Notes: generated by a model from the sequence alone, not told the origin. A DNA stretch of 64,000 nt from an uncultured Ruminococcus sp. (GCA_904393835.1 CAJFNC010000010.1:1-64000), one strand, 5' to 3'. Shown: positions 17,110-27,209, counted from the first letter of the stretch. Program-made: numbers and translations.

Positions 17110-19290
17110 ATGGCAATTAAGGTTAAATGTCAGGGAAAAGAATTTTATATAAAAACCTTAAATACTATGTATCAGATGAAGGTTGATGAGTTCGGAGTGC
17201 TCAGGCATATTTGGTATGGAGCAGATACGGACTGCGATATGGAATACCTTCTCGATTATCCGGATGTTGGATTTTCAGGAAATATTTATGATGCTCAAAA
17301 TCGCAGAAATTATTCTCTTGACACCCTTCCGCTCGAATATTCAGGCGCGGGAGCGGGAGATTTCAGGTGCCCTGCGGCGGAGATTGTACATTCAGACGGC
17401 AGCAATGCGCTCGATTTGCGGTTTCAAAGCTATAATATAAAAAAAGGAAAATATTCAATTGAGGGGCTGCCGTCGGTTTATGCCGACGAGGCTGAGGCGG
17501 AAACGCTTGAAATTTGCCTCAAGGACACAAGCTCAGGTGTTCAGGTGGTATTAAAATACGGCGTGCTTGAAGATCAGGATATAATAACAAGAAGCACGGT
17601 TATTTGCAATACCGGGGATACACCGGTAAAAATAAAAAAGGCGTACAGCCTTTGCCTCGATTTGCCATACGGCGATTGGGACTGGGTGCATTTTCACGGC
17701 CGCCATACAATGGAGAGAGTTCCGGAGAGAGCACCGTTGATTCACGGTATCCAGGAAAGCTCCAGCCACAGGGGAATCCCGAGCCACCAACAAAATCCCG
17801 CAGCATTACTGTGCAGCCGTGATTGCACCGAAAGCGAAGGAGACTGCATAGGCGCCGTACTTATGTACAGCGGCTCTTTCCAAACAAAGGTTGAGTACTC
17901 TCAATTAAATCAGGTGCGTATGGTTATGGGAATAAATCCCGAGTTGTTTTGTTGGGAACTCAATGCAGGAGATAAATTTTACACCCCTGAGGTTATCCTT
18001 TCATTCAGCAGCAACGGAATGGAAAAGCTGTCGCATAGCTTCCATAATGTAATCAGAAACAATGTTTGCAAGGGTAAATACAAGCTTATCGAGCGGCCTG
18101 TGCTTATAAACAACTGGGAAGCTACTTATTTCGATTTTAACGAAGAACGGCTTATCGATATAGCAAAGCATGCGTCAGAGCTGGGCGTAGATATGTTTGT
18201 AATGGATGACGGCTGGTTCGGAAAGAGAGACGACGACTGCTCGGGGCTTGGAGATTGGTTTGTAAATAAAAGCAAGCTCAACGGCGGACTTACACAGTTG
18301 GTTGATAAAATAAAGTCGTACGGAATGAAATTCGGAATCTGGATCGAGCCCGAAATGGTGTCAGAGGACAGCGACCTTTACAGAGCCCACCCCGATTGGG
18401 CAATTCAAATTCCCGGCAGAAAGCCGACCAGAGGTCGTTATCAGCTCGTTCTTGACATTACCCGTCAGGATGTCAGAGATTACGTGTATAAGGTAATCAG
18501 TGATATATTAAACAGTGCTGATATTTCTTATGTAAAATGGGATATGAACCGCAGTATAAGCGACTGGTACACCGCATCGCTTCCTCCGGAAAGGCAAGGC
18601 GAAATGCAGCACAGATATGTGCTGGGCCTGTATGAGCTGCTCGATAAGCTGACCTCGGCTTTCCCCGAGATTTTGTTTGAAGGCTGCTGCGGAGGCGGAG
18701 GCAGATTTGACGCAGGTATTCTGCAATACTGTCCGCAAATTTGGTGCAGTGACGATACCGATGCCTATGAGAGAACAATAATCCAGTACGGCACATCCTT
18801 TTTCTATCCTATATCAACGGTTGGTTCTCACGTATCAACTGTACCTAATCATCAGACAGGCAGAATCACTCCGATTGAAACCAGAGCTGTTACAGCTATG
18901 AGCGGCAGCTTCGGCTATGAGCTGGATCTTAACACGCTGAATGATAAAGAGAAAGCGGCGGTTAAGGAACAAATTCAAAGATTTAAAGAATACGGTTCGT
19001 TGATTCACGGAGGAAAGTACTACCGACTGAGCAATCCGTCAAAGGATAAATTTGCTTTGTGGTCGTTTGTGTCGCAAGATGAGGTTTTGGTACACGGAAT
19101 GGTGTTTCGCACAGAACCCAATATGTTAAGATGCAACGTAAAACTGCGCGGATTAGACCCGAATGAAAAATATGCTCTTAACGGCAGCGACAAGGTTTAC
19201 ACAGGAAAAGCTCTGATGGAGGGCGGAGTATTGTTGCCTAAAACCCGGGGAGATTACTTTCCGGTTGAACTTTATTTTAAAAAGCTGTAA
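17110..19290 (+). CDS. Alpha-galactosidase, GH36
   Basis: This enzyme hydrolyses terminal alpha-1,6-galactose from raffinose, stachyose and melibiose. The 726-residue protein has the GH36 layout: an N-terminal beta-sandwich, a central (beta/alpha)8 barrel and a C-terminal beta domain. The nucleophile is Asp478 in YVKWDMNR and the acid/base Asp548 in WCSDDTDA, with the GWFGKRDDD and IEPEMVSEDSDLY barrel motifs also intact. There is no signal peptide, so it acts on imported oligosaccharides in the cytoplasm. AGGCGGTGA supports the ATG at 17110 over the nearby GTG/ATG at 17101 and 17104. Confidence 0.95.
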   Translation: MAIKVKCQGKEFYIKTLNTMYQMKVDEFGVLRHIWYGADTDCDMEYLLDYPDVGFSGNIYDAQNRRNYSLDTLPLEYSGAGAGDFRCPAAEIVHSDGSNALDLRFQSYNIKKGKYSIEGLPSVYADEAEAETLEICLKDTSSGVQVVLKYGVLEDQDIITRSTVICNTGDTPVKIKKAYSLCLDLPYGDWDWVHFHGRHTMERVPERAPLIHGIQESSSHRGIPSHQQNPAALLCSRDCTESEGDCIGAVLMYSGSFQTKVEYSQLNQVRMVMGINPELFCWELNAGDKFYTPEVILSFSSNGMEKLSHSFHNVIRNNVCKGKYKLIERPVLINNWEATYFDFNEERLIDIAKHASELGVDMFVMDDGWFGKRDDDCSGLGDWFVNKSKLNGGLTQLVDKIKSYGMKFGIWIEPEMVSEDSDLYRAHPDWAIQIPGRKPTRGRYQLVLDITRQDVRDYVYKVISDILNSADISYVKWDMNRSISDWYTASLPPERQGEMQHRYVLGLYELLDKLTSAFPEILFEGCCGGGGRFDAGILQYCPQIWCSDDTDAYERTIIQYGTSFFYPISTVGSHVSTVPNHQTGRITPIETRAVTAMSGSFGYELDLNTLNDKEKAAVKEQIQRFKEYGSLIHGGKYYRLSNPSKDKFALWSFVSQDEVLVHGMVFRTEPNMLRCNVKLRGLDPNEKYALNGSDKVYTGKALMEGGVLLPKTRGDYFPVELYFKKL

Positions 19291-19338
19291 TTTAAACGCT
19301 TAGCTTGTTAAGCAAACGAGCAGAACGGAGAAGATAAT

Positions 19339-20628
19339 ATGAAACCACAGGATTTTACAGACAGATTAAATAAGGGCGAATTTGACGCAATACTTAAAAG
19401 GCTCTACGGAAGCACTGACGCAGTTATTGAAAAACAGAAAAAGCGATATACTCAGGCGGTTAACAGTTTTGTTAAGCTCTATCCGAACAGAGAAGATATA
19501 TATGTTTATTCTGCGCCTGGACGGACGGAAATCGGCGGAAATCACACCGACCACCAGCACGGTTGTGTACTCGCAGCTGCTGTCAATTTAGATGTTATAT
19601 CTGTGACGGCTTTTCATAACGAAGGAGTCATAAGGCTGAAATCCGAAGGCTATCCGCAGGATACGGTACAGCTTTCGGATTTGAGCGCACAGCCCGAGGA
19701 AAAAGGAAAATCATCTTCAATTATCAGGGGTATTGCTTCACGCTTTGCGAAAATTGGTGTAAAAATCGGCGGCTTTGACGCCTATACAACCTCCGATGTT
19801 CTGAGCGGCAGCGGACTTTCATCATCTGCTGCCTTTGAAAATCTAATAGGCACCATAATAGATAAGCACTATAATAACGGTGCTGCAGGCGCTGTTGAAA
19901 TTGCAAAAATAGGACAGTATGCGGAAAATGAATATTTCGGTAAGAGCAGCGGACTTATGGATCAGATGGTGAGTTCTGTCGGCGGATTTGTATTTATAGA
20001 TTTTCAAGATACGGTAAATCCTGTAATTGAAAGTCACAGATTTAACTTTGAACAGGCGGGGTATTGTATCTGCATTACAGATACAAAGGGCAGCCATGCA
20101 GATCTTACTGACGACTATGTGTCAATTCCAGTTGAGATGAAGCACGTTGCAAAGCAATTCGGCAAAGAGGTTTTGCGTGACGTGGATGAAAATGACTTTT
20201 ATGCCGCAATTCCAAAACTTCGCAGTAAGTGTACCGACCGTGAAATTTTAAGAGCGGCTCACTTTTTCGGCGAGAACAAAAGAGCAAAGCTCGAAGCCGA
20301 GGCTTTGGAGCAGGGAGATATTGACAAATTTTTTGCACTTGTCCGCAGTTCGGCAGATTCATCGGCAAACTTGCTTCAAAATCTCTACTCCTGCAAAAAG
20401 CCCACCGAACAGGGTATCCCTCTTGCAATAATGATGAGTAAGAGAATCCTCGGAGACAATGCGGCAGTCAGAGTTCACGGCGGAGGATTTGCAGGTACTG
20501 TACAGGCTTTTGTTCCGCTTAAAAAAGCAGAAGAGTATTCAAACTCAATGGACGAACTTTTCGGAGAGGAAAGCTGCTATATTCTCAGAATCAGACCTGT
20601 CGGCGGAATTGAAGTAACAGAGGAGTGA
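19339..20628 (+). CDS. galK: Galactokinase
   Basis: This GHMP kinase phosphorylates galactose to galactose 1-phosphate, the first Leloir step. The 429-residue protein has the galactokinase signature GRTEIGGNHTDHQHG (about residues 61-75), the ATP-binding loop SGSGLSSSAAFE and the C-terminal HGGGFAGTVQAF motif. It has an N-terminal extension of about 45 residues over the shortest bacterial enzymes. It receives galactose released by the alpha-galactosidase encoded upstream. Confidence 0.95.
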   Translation: MKPQDFTDRLNKGEFDAILKRLYGSTDAVIEKQKKRYTQAVNSFVKLYPNREDIYVYSAPGRTEIGGNHTDHQHGCVLAAAVNLDVISVTAFHNEGVIRLKSEGYPQDTVQLSDLSAQPEEKGKSSSIIRGIASRFAKIGVKIGGFDAYTTSDVLSGSGLSSSAAFENLIGTIIDKHYNNGAAGAVEIAKIGQYAENEYFGKSSGLMDQMVSSVGGFVFIDFQDTVNPVIESHRFNFEQAGYCICITDTKGSHADLTDDYVSIPVEMKHVAKQFGKEVLRDVDENDFYAAIPKLRSKCTDREILRAAHFFGENKRAKLEAEALEQGDIDKFFALVRSSADSSANLLQNLYSCKKPTEQGIPLAIMMSKRILGDNAAVRVHGGGFAGTVQAFVPLKKAEEYSNSMDELFGEESCYILRIRPVGGIEVTEE

Positions 20629-20633
20629 TAAAA

Positions 20634-22127
20634 TTGATTTGCGAAAAAATTCAAATGCTTATTGACTATTCAATAAAAAATAAACTGATAGAGCCTTGCG
20701 ACGAGCTGGTAATCAGAAATCAGCTTATGGACGCACTCCGTGTTTACGATTGGGAAGATGTAAATTTAAAAAGCAACAATGAAACGATTGACAATATACT
20801 CAACGCTCTGACCGACTTTGCCTGTGAAAACGGAGTTTGCGAGGATACAACAGCTTCCCGAGATCTTTTCGATACAAAGCTGATGGGCATAGTCACACCG
20901 TTTCCGAGGGAAATTATCCATACATTTAGTGAGCATTATTCAGACTCACCCAAGTCGGCTACCGACTGGTATTACAACATAAGTCAAAAGCTTAATTATG
21001 TTCGTGCCGGAAGAATAGCAAAGGATATGCGCTGGAAATACAAGTCACCCTACGGACTTCTTGACATAACAATAAACCGTTCAAAGCCCGAAAAAGACCC
21101 TCGTGATATTGCGGCGGCTCGCGCGCAAAAGGCAACGGAATATCCAAAATGCCAGCTCTGTCCCGAAAATGCAGGTTTTGCGGGAAACAAAAATCACCCG
21201 GCAAGACAGAATCTCCGCCCGATTCCGCTTAAAATAGCAGGGGAAAAATGGCAACTGCAATATTCTCCCTACGGCTATTACAACGAGCATTGTATTGTCT
21301 TTAATGAAAAGCATATTCCAATGAAGATTGATGCGGATGTGTTTGAAAAGCTGTTTGATTTTATTGAAAAGTTTCCTCATTATTTCGTCGGCTCGAATGC
21401 CGATTTGCCGATTGTCGGCGGCTCTATACTCTCTCACGAGCATTTCCAGGGCGGAAACTATACCTTTGCCATGGCGCGGTCTGAGGTTGAATACAGCTTT
21501 GATATGGCGGCTTTCCCGAATGTTTTCGCAGGTGTGGTAAAATGGCCGATGTCGGTTATAAGGCTTAACAGCGAAAACAGGGAGGAACTTTCCGCAGCTT
21601 GCGCCCATGTGCTCGAAAAATGGAGACATTACAGCGACGTTGACGCCGGAATTTATGCCGAAACTGAGGGCGTTCCTCACAACACCATAACGCCGATTGC
21701 GAGAATGAATTTAGGAAAATACGAATGTGATTTGGTGCTAAGAAACAATCTTACTACAAAAGATCGACCTTTAGGAGTATTTCACCCGAATCCCTCACTT
21801 CATCATATTAAAAAAGAAAATATCGGACTTATAGAGGTAATGGGTTTGGCTGTGTTGCCGGCAAGACTGGCTTCGGAGCTTGATGAGCTAAAAAAAGCGA
21901 TGTTAAACAAGTCTGATTTGCGTACAAATCCCGCTACGGCTTCACATGCAGAGTGGGCACAGAAAATACTGAAAAAGTATCCCGATTTTTCCGAGTCAAA
22001 TGCTCAGGAAATACTTCAACGCGAGGTCGGTGCGGTATTCGAGCAAGTGCTTTGTGACGCAGGAGTTTTTAAGAGAGACGAAAACGGAAAAGCTTTCTTT
22101 AAGAAGTTTATCGACAGCCTGGGTTAA
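20634..22127 (+). CDS. galT: UDP-glucose--hexose-1-phosphate uridylyltransferase, Firmicute (class 2) type
   Basis: This enzyme exchanges UMP between UDP-glucose and galactose 1-phosphate. The protein of about 497 residues belongs to the long Firmicute GalT class. Family motifs include QLCPENAGFAG, RPIPL, YGYYNEHCIVF and GGSILSHEHFQGG, the last holding the active-site His residues. I choose the TTG at 20634 because AGGAG (20621-20625) is eight bases ahead of it; the GTG at 20625 overlaps that site. It lies just after galK and is probably coupled to it. Confidence 0.93.
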   Translation: MICEKIQMLIDYSIKNKLIEPCDELVIRNQLMDALRVYDWEDVNLKSNNETIDNILNALTDFACENGVCEDTTASRDLFDTKLMGIVTPFPREIIHTFSEHYSDSPKSATDWYYNISQKLNYVRAGRIAKDMRWKYKSPYGLLDITINRSKPEKDPRDIAAARAQKATEYPKCQLCPENAGFAGNKNHPARQNLRPIPLKIAGEKWQLQYSPYGYYNEHCIVFNEKHIPMKIDADVFEKLFDFIEKFPHYFVGSNADLPIVGGSILSHEHFQGGNYTFAMARSEVEYSFDMAAFPNVFAGVVKWPMSVIRLNSENREELSAACAHVLEKWRHYSDVDAGIYAETEGVPHNTITPIARMNLGKYECDLVLRNNLTTKDRPLGVFHPNPSLHHIKKENIGLIEVMGLAVLPARLASELDELKKAMLNKSDLRTNPATASHAEWAQKILKKYPDFSESNAQEILQREVGAVFEQVLCDAGVFKRDENGKAFFKKFIDSLG

Positions 22128-22174
22128 ATATCAGTCGACAGATTTTCAGGTCAAGTTAATTAGGGGGTTATATT

Positions 22175-23122
22175 ATGTACGATATTACAGCAATTGGGGA
22201 AATATTAATTGATTTGACCCAGAGCGGAATTTCCGATACAGGCATACCGATATATTCTGCTAACCCGGGCGGAGCTCCCGCCAATGTAGCGGTGGCAGCT
22301 TCAAAGCTCGGTGCAAAATCAGCTTTTATCGGAAAAATCGGTGATGACGCATACGGCAAATTTTTGATTGATACTTTAAAGAAAAACCGGGTTGTCACAG
22401 ACGGAGTGGTTATTGACAAAAGCGCAAATACCACCCTGGCCATTGTTTCGGTAAGTGAAGGCGGTGAACGCAGCTTTTCCTTTTACAGAAAAAACTGTGC
22501 CGATACCCGGCTGTCTGAAAACGAGATAAGCGACGAGCAGCTGAAAAATACCCGTATTCTGCATTTTGGCTCTTTAAGTTTAACGGACGAACCGTCAAAA
22601 TCCGCGACAGTATCATCCGTTTGCCGTGCAAAAGATTATGGCGCAACGATTACCTATGACCCGAATTATCGCGAAAGCTTGTGGAACAGCAGAAATGAGG
22701 CTGTAAAGGGTATGAAAGAGTTGTTGGGCTTGGTAGATGTACTCAAAATTTCCGATGAGGAGCTCCCTATGCTGAGCGGAACCGATGATCTCAACAGCGG
22801 CACAAAGATTTTGTATGATACTTACGCAATTAAACTTATTTTAGTTACTCTCGGAGAAAAGGGAGCGTATTATCGCTTTAATGATTGCTGCGGAATTGTT
22901 AACGGGGTTAAGGTTAAGGCAGCAGATACCAACGGAGCAGGTGATACCTTTTTCGGAGCTTTTTTAAGCAGAATGGCAGCAGAAAATAAATTTGATGTCT
23001 CTGCACTTACGGAAGAAAAAATAAGACAGATGCTTGAATTTGCAAACCGAGCCGCTGCATTGACAACGAGCAGGAGCGGTGCAATCCCTGCAATGCCTTC
23101 ACTTGATGAATTGAGTATTTAA
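22175..23122 (+). CDS. PfkB-family carbohydrate kinase, probable fructokinase
   Basis: This 315-residue ribokinase-fold kinase has the N-terminal PfkB signature (GGAPANVAVAASKLG, about residues 31-45) and the C-terminal ATP/catalytic motif DTNGAGDTFFGAF, whose second Asp is the catalytic base. It resembles ScrK-type fructokinases. In this operon it would phosphorylate the fructose left when sucrose (from raffinose) is split by the neighbouring GH13 enzyme. Substrate choice is inferred from context. Confidence 0.88.
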   Translation: MYDITAIGEILIDLTQSGISDTGIPIYSANPGGAPANVAVAASKLGAKSAFIGKIGDDAYGKFLIDTLKKNRVVTDGVVIDKSANTTLAIVSVSEGGERSFSFYRKNCADTRLSENEISDEQLKNTRILHFGSLSLTDEPSKSATVSSVCRAKDYGATITYDPNYRESLWNSRNEAVKGMKELLGLVDVLKISDEELPMLSGTDDLNSGTKILYDTYAIKLILVTLGEKGAYYRFNDCCGIVNGVKVKAADTNGAGDTFFGAFLSRMAAENKFDVSALTEEKIRQMLEFANRAAALTTSRSGAIPAMPSLDELSI

Positions 23123-23141
23123 CGAAACCGAGGTGAGATGT

Positions 23142-25004
23142 ATGAATATATCGACAAAGTGGGAAAAGGAATTTGTAAAGCGGTTTGAAAAGCATTACGA
23201 CGAATTTAAATGGCTTTACTGCGAGGTTTACCATAATGATATGAAAGGGTTTTACTGGCTTTGTGATTCCCTGTACGGATATTATAAAAATCGCAGCGCC
23301 GAACTTAAAAAGTTGGACAGACAAAGGGAAATAAATCCAAACTGGTACAGTGCCAACGATATAGTCGGTATGATGCTCTATGTAGATGCGTTTGCCGGTG
23401 ATTTAAAGGGGGTAAAATCAAAGATAGAATACCTAAAAGAGTGCGGCGTAAATTACCTCCACCTCATGCCGCTGCTTAAAAGTCCTAAAGACAGGAGCGA
23501 CGGAGGCTATGCGGTATCGGACTTTCTTTCGGTACAGCCTCAACTCGGCACAATGGATGACCTTATGCAGCTTACTTCAGTATGCCACAAAAACGGAATA
23601 AGCTGTTGTCTTGACTTTGTAATGAACCACACCAGCGAGGATCACGAGTGGGCTAAGGCGGCAAGAAACGGAGATAAGGAAGCACAAAAAAGATACTATT
23701 TCTTTGACAATTGGGACATTCCGTCGCAGTTTGAAAAAACAGTTCCTCAGGTATTTCCGACAACTGCCCCGGGCAATTTTACTTACCTTGATGATTGTGA
23801 TAAAATTGTTATGACTACTTTTTATCCGTACCAGTGGGATCTGAATTACGGCAACAATGTTGTCTTTAACGATATGGTAGGCTATATGCTGTCGCTTGCA
23901 AATAAGGGGATTGACGTAATTCGTCTTGACGCTGTTCCGTATATATGGAAAGAGCTTGGGACAAGCTGTCGAAACCTGCCTAAGGTTCATTCTCTTGTTA
24001 GAATGATGAGAATGATAATAGAGATAGTCTGTCCGTCGGTGCTTTTGCTTGGCGAGGTGGTTATGGAGCCTTCAAAAGTAGTACCATATTTCGGCACAGT
24101 AGAAAAGCCTGAATGTCATATGCTTTACAATGTTACGACAATGGCAAGTACATGGAACACCGTAGCGACTAAGGATACAAGGCTTCTCAGGCGGCAGATG
24201 GATCAGCTCAGTGAGTTGCCGAAAAATTATGTATTTTTAAATTACCTGCGTTGTCACGACGATATCGGTTGGGGACTTGATTATGAGTGGTTAAAGCAGT
24301 TTGGTATATCGGAAGTTCCGCATAAACGTTATCTCAATGACTATTTCACGGGTAAATGGCAGGGCAGTAATTCCAGGGGTGAGCTATACAATGATGATCC
24401 TCGTCTCGGAGACGCCAGACTTTGCGGTACTACCGCAAGCTTGTGCGGGATTGAGGCTGCGCTTTGTGAAAAAGGCGAAAAAAAGCTTGAAGCGGCGCTC
24501 AACTGCGACATTATGCTTCATGCCTATATGTTAACGCAAAGCGGAATCCCCGTTTTGTACAGCGGAGATGAAATCGGTCAGTTAAACGACTATTCATATC
24601 ACGACGACCCCGACAAAGCTGCCGACAGCCGTTATTTGCACAGGGGCAAGTTCAACTGGGAGCTTGCAAAGCTTCGCAAAGACGAAAATACTATGCAAGG
24701 AAAACTCTTTAACAGCCTCAGAAAGCTTGAAATTTGCAGAGCTGAAAACGAGGTTTTCACCGCCGAAGCTGAGTTTCATACGGAAAATACCGAAAACGAC
24801 AGCGTTTTGTGCATTTACAGAGCATACGGCAAGCAAAAATTGATTGCTTATTTTAATTTCAGCGACAGTGAGCAAATCGCTTACTTTGACGGATTAAAAA
24901 GCGGTACGGACCTTTTTACCGGCGAGGAAGTCAGGGGCTTGATGGCTGCTCTTAAGCCCTACGGCTTTTTATGGCTGTTGCTTGATGATAACATAAATAA
25001 GTGA
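23142..25004 (+). CDS. Amylosucrase-type glucosyltransferase/hydrolase, GH13 subfamily 4
   Basis: This 620-residue GH13 enzyme has an N-terminal helical domain, a barrel and a C-terminal beta domain. The catalytic residues are Asp263 (VIRLDAVPYIW), Glu305 (LLGEVVM) and the stabilising Asp373 (RCHDDIGW). Segments such as ELGTSCRNLP, TWNTVATK and LRCHDDIGWGL follow known Neisseria-type amylosucrase closely, much more than GH13 subfamily 18 sucrose phosphorylase. It would split sucrose into fructose plus a glucosyl unit added to alpha-glucan, or hydrolyse it. There is no signal peptide, so it is cytoplasmic. GAGGTGAG precedes the ATG. Confidence 0.88.
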   Translation: MNISTKWEKEFVKRFEKHYDEFKWLYCEVYHNDMKGFYWLCDSLYGYYKNRSAELKKLDRQREINPNWYSANDIVGMMLYVDAFAGDLKGVKSKIEYLKECGVNYLHLMPLLKSPKDRSDGGYAVSDFLSVQPQLGTMDDLMQLTSVCHKNGISCCLDFVMNHTSEDHEWAKAARNGDKEAQKRYYFFDNWDIPSQFEKTVPQVFPTTAPGNFTYLDDCDKIVMTTFYPYQWDLNYGNNVVFNDMVGYMLSLANKGIDVIRLDAVPYIWKELGTSCRNLPKVHSLVRMMRMIIEIVCPSVLLLGEVVMEPSKVVPYFGTVEKPECHMLYNVTTMASTWNTVATKDTRLLRRQMDQLSELPKNYVFLNYLRCHDDIGWGLDYEWLKQFGISEVPHKRYLNDYFTGKWQGSNSRGELYNDDPRLGDARLCGTTASLCGIEAALCEKGEKKLEAALNCDIMLHAYMLTQSGIPVLYSGDEIGQLNDYSYHDDPDKAADSRYLHRGKFNWELAKLRKDENTMQGKLFNSLRKLEICRAENEVFTAEAEFHTENTENDSVLCIYRAYGKQKLIAYFNFSDSEQIAYFDGLKSGTDLFTGEEVRGLMAALKPYGFLWLLLDDNINK

Positions 25005-25018
25005 GGAGGAAATATATT

Positions 25019-26014
25019 ATGAAAATTTTAGTGCTTGGAGGAGCCGGATACATCGGCTCACACACTGTTTACAGCCTGATAGAACAGGGTAGCGAGGTTG
25101 TGGTATTTGACAATTTTGAAACAGGACATATTGAGGCTGTTCACCCTGAGGCAAAGCTCTACAAGGGCGATTTGAGAAACAGAGCCGAAATAGATGAGGT
25201 TTTGGACAAGGAAAAGAATATAGACGCAGTTATCCACTTTGCCGCAAATTCACTTGTCGGCGAAAGTATGATAAAACCGCTGAAATATTACGACAACAAC
25301 TTGTGCGGCACTAAGGTTCTGCTTGAGTCATTGGTGGAGCACGGAATAAAGAATATTGTATTTTCCTCTACTGCGGCAACCTATGGAGAGCCGCTTCACA
25401 CACCGATACTTGAGGACGATCCGACTAATCCGACAAACTGTTACGGTGAAACCAAAAAAGCTATGGAGAGGATGTTTTACTGGACAGAGATAGCGTACGG
25501 ACTTAAGTATGTTTCTCTGCGCTACTTCAATGCCTGCGGCGCTCATATCAGCGGAAAAATCGGTGAGGCTCATAATCCCGAAACCCACCTTATACCGATA
25601 ATTTTACAGGCGGCAAACGGCACAAGAGATCATATCAGCATATTCGGTACAGATTACAACACTCCGGACGGCACCTGTATTCGCGATTATATCCACGTAA
25701 CCGATCTTGCGCAGGCTCATATATTAGCTGTTAAATATCTGTTAGACGGCGGTAAGAGCGATATTTTCAACCTCGGGAACGGGGTCGGCTTCTCGGTAAA
25801 AGAGGTAATCGAAACTGCAAGAAAGGTGACTGGTAAGGAGATAAAGGCAATTGAGGAAGCTCGCAGAGCCGGTGACCCTGCGGTACTCATTGCTTCAAGT
25901 GACAAGGCAAAGAAAATTCTCGGTTGGAAACCCGAGTATGACGATCTTTCTACTATAATCAAAACCGCTTGGAAGTGGCATTCAACTCACCCCGACGGAT
26001 ATGCAACAAAGTAA
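25019..26014 (+). CDS. galE: UDP-glucose 4-epimerase
   Basis: This 331-residue extended SDR interconverts UDP-galactose and UDP-glucose and completes the Leloir pathway with galK and galT. The NAD-binding GGAGYIGS is at residues 7-14, the catalytic YGETK (Tyr/Lys) near residue 142, and the SSTAATYGEP and RYFNACGAH segments are conserved. AGGAGGA at 25004-25010 fixes the ATG. It is the last gene of the raffinose operon and is followed by a strong terminator. Confidence 0.96.
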   Translation: MKILVLGGAGYIGSHTVYSLIEQGSEVVVFDNFETGHIEAVHPEAKLYKGDLRNRAEIDEVLDKEKNIDAVIHFAANSLVGESMIKPLKYYDNNLCGTKVLLESLVEHGIKNIVFSSTAATYGEPLHTPILEDDPTNPTNCYGETKKAMERMFYWTEIAYGLKYVSLRYFNACGAHISGKIGEAHNPETHLIPIILQAANGTRDHISIFGTDYNTPDGTCIRDYIHVTDLAQAHILAVKYLLDGGKSDIFNLGNGVGFSVKEVIETARKVTGKEIKAIEEARRAGDPAVLIASSDKAKKILGWKPEYDDLSTIIKTAWKWHSTHPDGYATK

Positions 26015-26031
26015 AACAAGCTAAAAATAAC

Positions 26032-26071
26032 AAAATCCCCTGACACACATTATTCTGCGTCAGGGGATTTT
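26032..26071. terminator. Terminator after galE, probably bidirectional
   Basis: AAAATCCCCTGAC (26032-26044) pairs with GTCAGGGGATTTT (26059-26071). The A and T flanks suit termination from galE on the plus strand and possibly from the flavoprotein gene on the minus strand. Confidence 0.85.
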
Positions 26072-26193
26072 CTGTTACTTAACTTTTTAATTATATATTA
26101 AAAATCAATTTCGTTTTAATCCCAAAATTGCATTGGGTGAAAAAGATTAAAGATAAAAACACATATGAAAGTCTAAAATATATAAGTGCTTCG

Positions 26194-26811
26194 TTATCTT
26201 ATAAAATTAGTTTGTTTGAATTCCTCTTTTTCGGGAAGTCCGTATTTTTCTTTGCCTAGCGCAATGCTCTTCATTAGGAAAGTCATATTACGGGCTAGTG
26301 TGCGCATACTTTGCAGACCCTCTTCGTCCTGTAAAGCCTCGCCTGCTTTTCTTCCGTGGATGCTGTTCCAGTATTGTCCGGACGCAACAGGCATTCCGGA
26401 TATGGTAAAGAACTTGTTTAATTCGTCAAATGTAGAAGATAATCCGCCTCTTCTTGCGGCAACAACGGCGGCGCCGACTTTCATCGTTTTATCAAAATCA
26501 GTGCTGTAAAACAGTCTTGTAAGAAACGCCGTAAGAGTTGCGTTTGCTCCGGCATAATATACAGGACTTCCAACCACAAGACCGTCGCAGGCTTTAAATT
26601 TCGGCGCGGCTTCATTTACAGCGTCGTCAAAAACACACTTGCCGGAATTAAAACAGCTTGAACAGCTAATGCAGCCTCTTATATCCTTGTTGCCTATATG
26701 CATAAGCTCGGTTTCAACGCCTTCGTTGTCAAAAATTTTAATCATTTCATTAAGCGCAACAGCAGTGTTGCCGTCAGCTTTCGGACTTCCGTTAATTAAC
26801 AAAACTTTCAT
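26194..26811 (-). CDS. Flavodoxin-family NAD(P)H-dependent oxidoreductase (iron-sulfur flavoprotein type)
   Basis: This 205-residue flavodoxin-fold protein has the FMN phosphate loop GSPKADGNTAVAL (about residues 8-20). A cysteine cluster, CISCSSCFNSGKC near residues 40-52, could bind a 4Fe-4S centre as in archaeal iron-sulfur flavoproteins, and GSPVYYAG binds the flavin ring. The ATG at 26811 is preceded by AGGAGG. It probably transfers electrons to a small substrate or acts as an NADPH-dependent FMN reductase; the physiological acceptor is unknown. Confidence 0.88.
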   Translation of the reverse strand: MKVLLINGSPKADGNTAVALNEMIKIFDNEGVETELMHIGNKDIRGCISCSSCFNSGKCVFDDAVNEAAPKFKACDGLVVGSPVYYAGANATLTAFLTRLFYSTDFDKTMKVGAAVVAARRGGLSSTFDELNKFFTISGMPVASGQYWNSIHGRKAGEALQDEEGLQSMRTLARNMTFLMKSIALGKEKYGLPEKEEFKQTNFIR

Positions 26812-26850
26812 ATTACTTCCTCCTATATGGTAAATATATATCATATTTAT

Positions 26851-26878
26851 ATTATATCACGATAAAAATTTTTGTAAA
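26851..26878 (-). promoter_or_regulatory. Promoter of the flavoprotein gene
   Basis: Read on the minus strand: TTTACA (plus 26873-26878), a 16-base spacer and TATAAT (plus 26851-26856), about 40 bases upstream of the ATG. Confidence 0.5.
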
Positions 26879-27058
26879 TATAATTGAAAAAGTATAATTC
26901 CGAATAGATAAATTTCAGCTAAAATACGATTTTTAATTATTCTATAGGCACATTGGTATTATCGTTTATGTTATACTTATTATACAATAAATCAAAATAA
27001 TTCACAAAGTGTTTAGGTTAAAATTTTGAAGAATTGCACTTTATAATCTGTTTGAATA

Positions 27059-27087
27059 TTGACATAAATCCAAATCAGAAATATAAT
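27059..27087 (+). promoter_or_regulatory. Consensus promoter of the methyltransferase/SDR operon
   Basis: A perfect TTGACA (27059-27064), a 17-base spacer and a perfect TATAAT (27082-27087). Transcription would start near 27094, giving a leader of about 115 bases before the methyltransferase. I saw nothing else recognisable in the 26.88-27.06 kb AT-rich gap. Confidence 0.8.
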
Positions 27088-27209
27088 ATATATGTTATAT
27101 TGATAGTATTTTTTAAAAATTTGAGATGAATTTGCAAAATCGGTCAAAATTCACCAATACAAACAGGTTATAATAAATTGATATTTGCGATATATATGCA
27201 GGTGATAAT

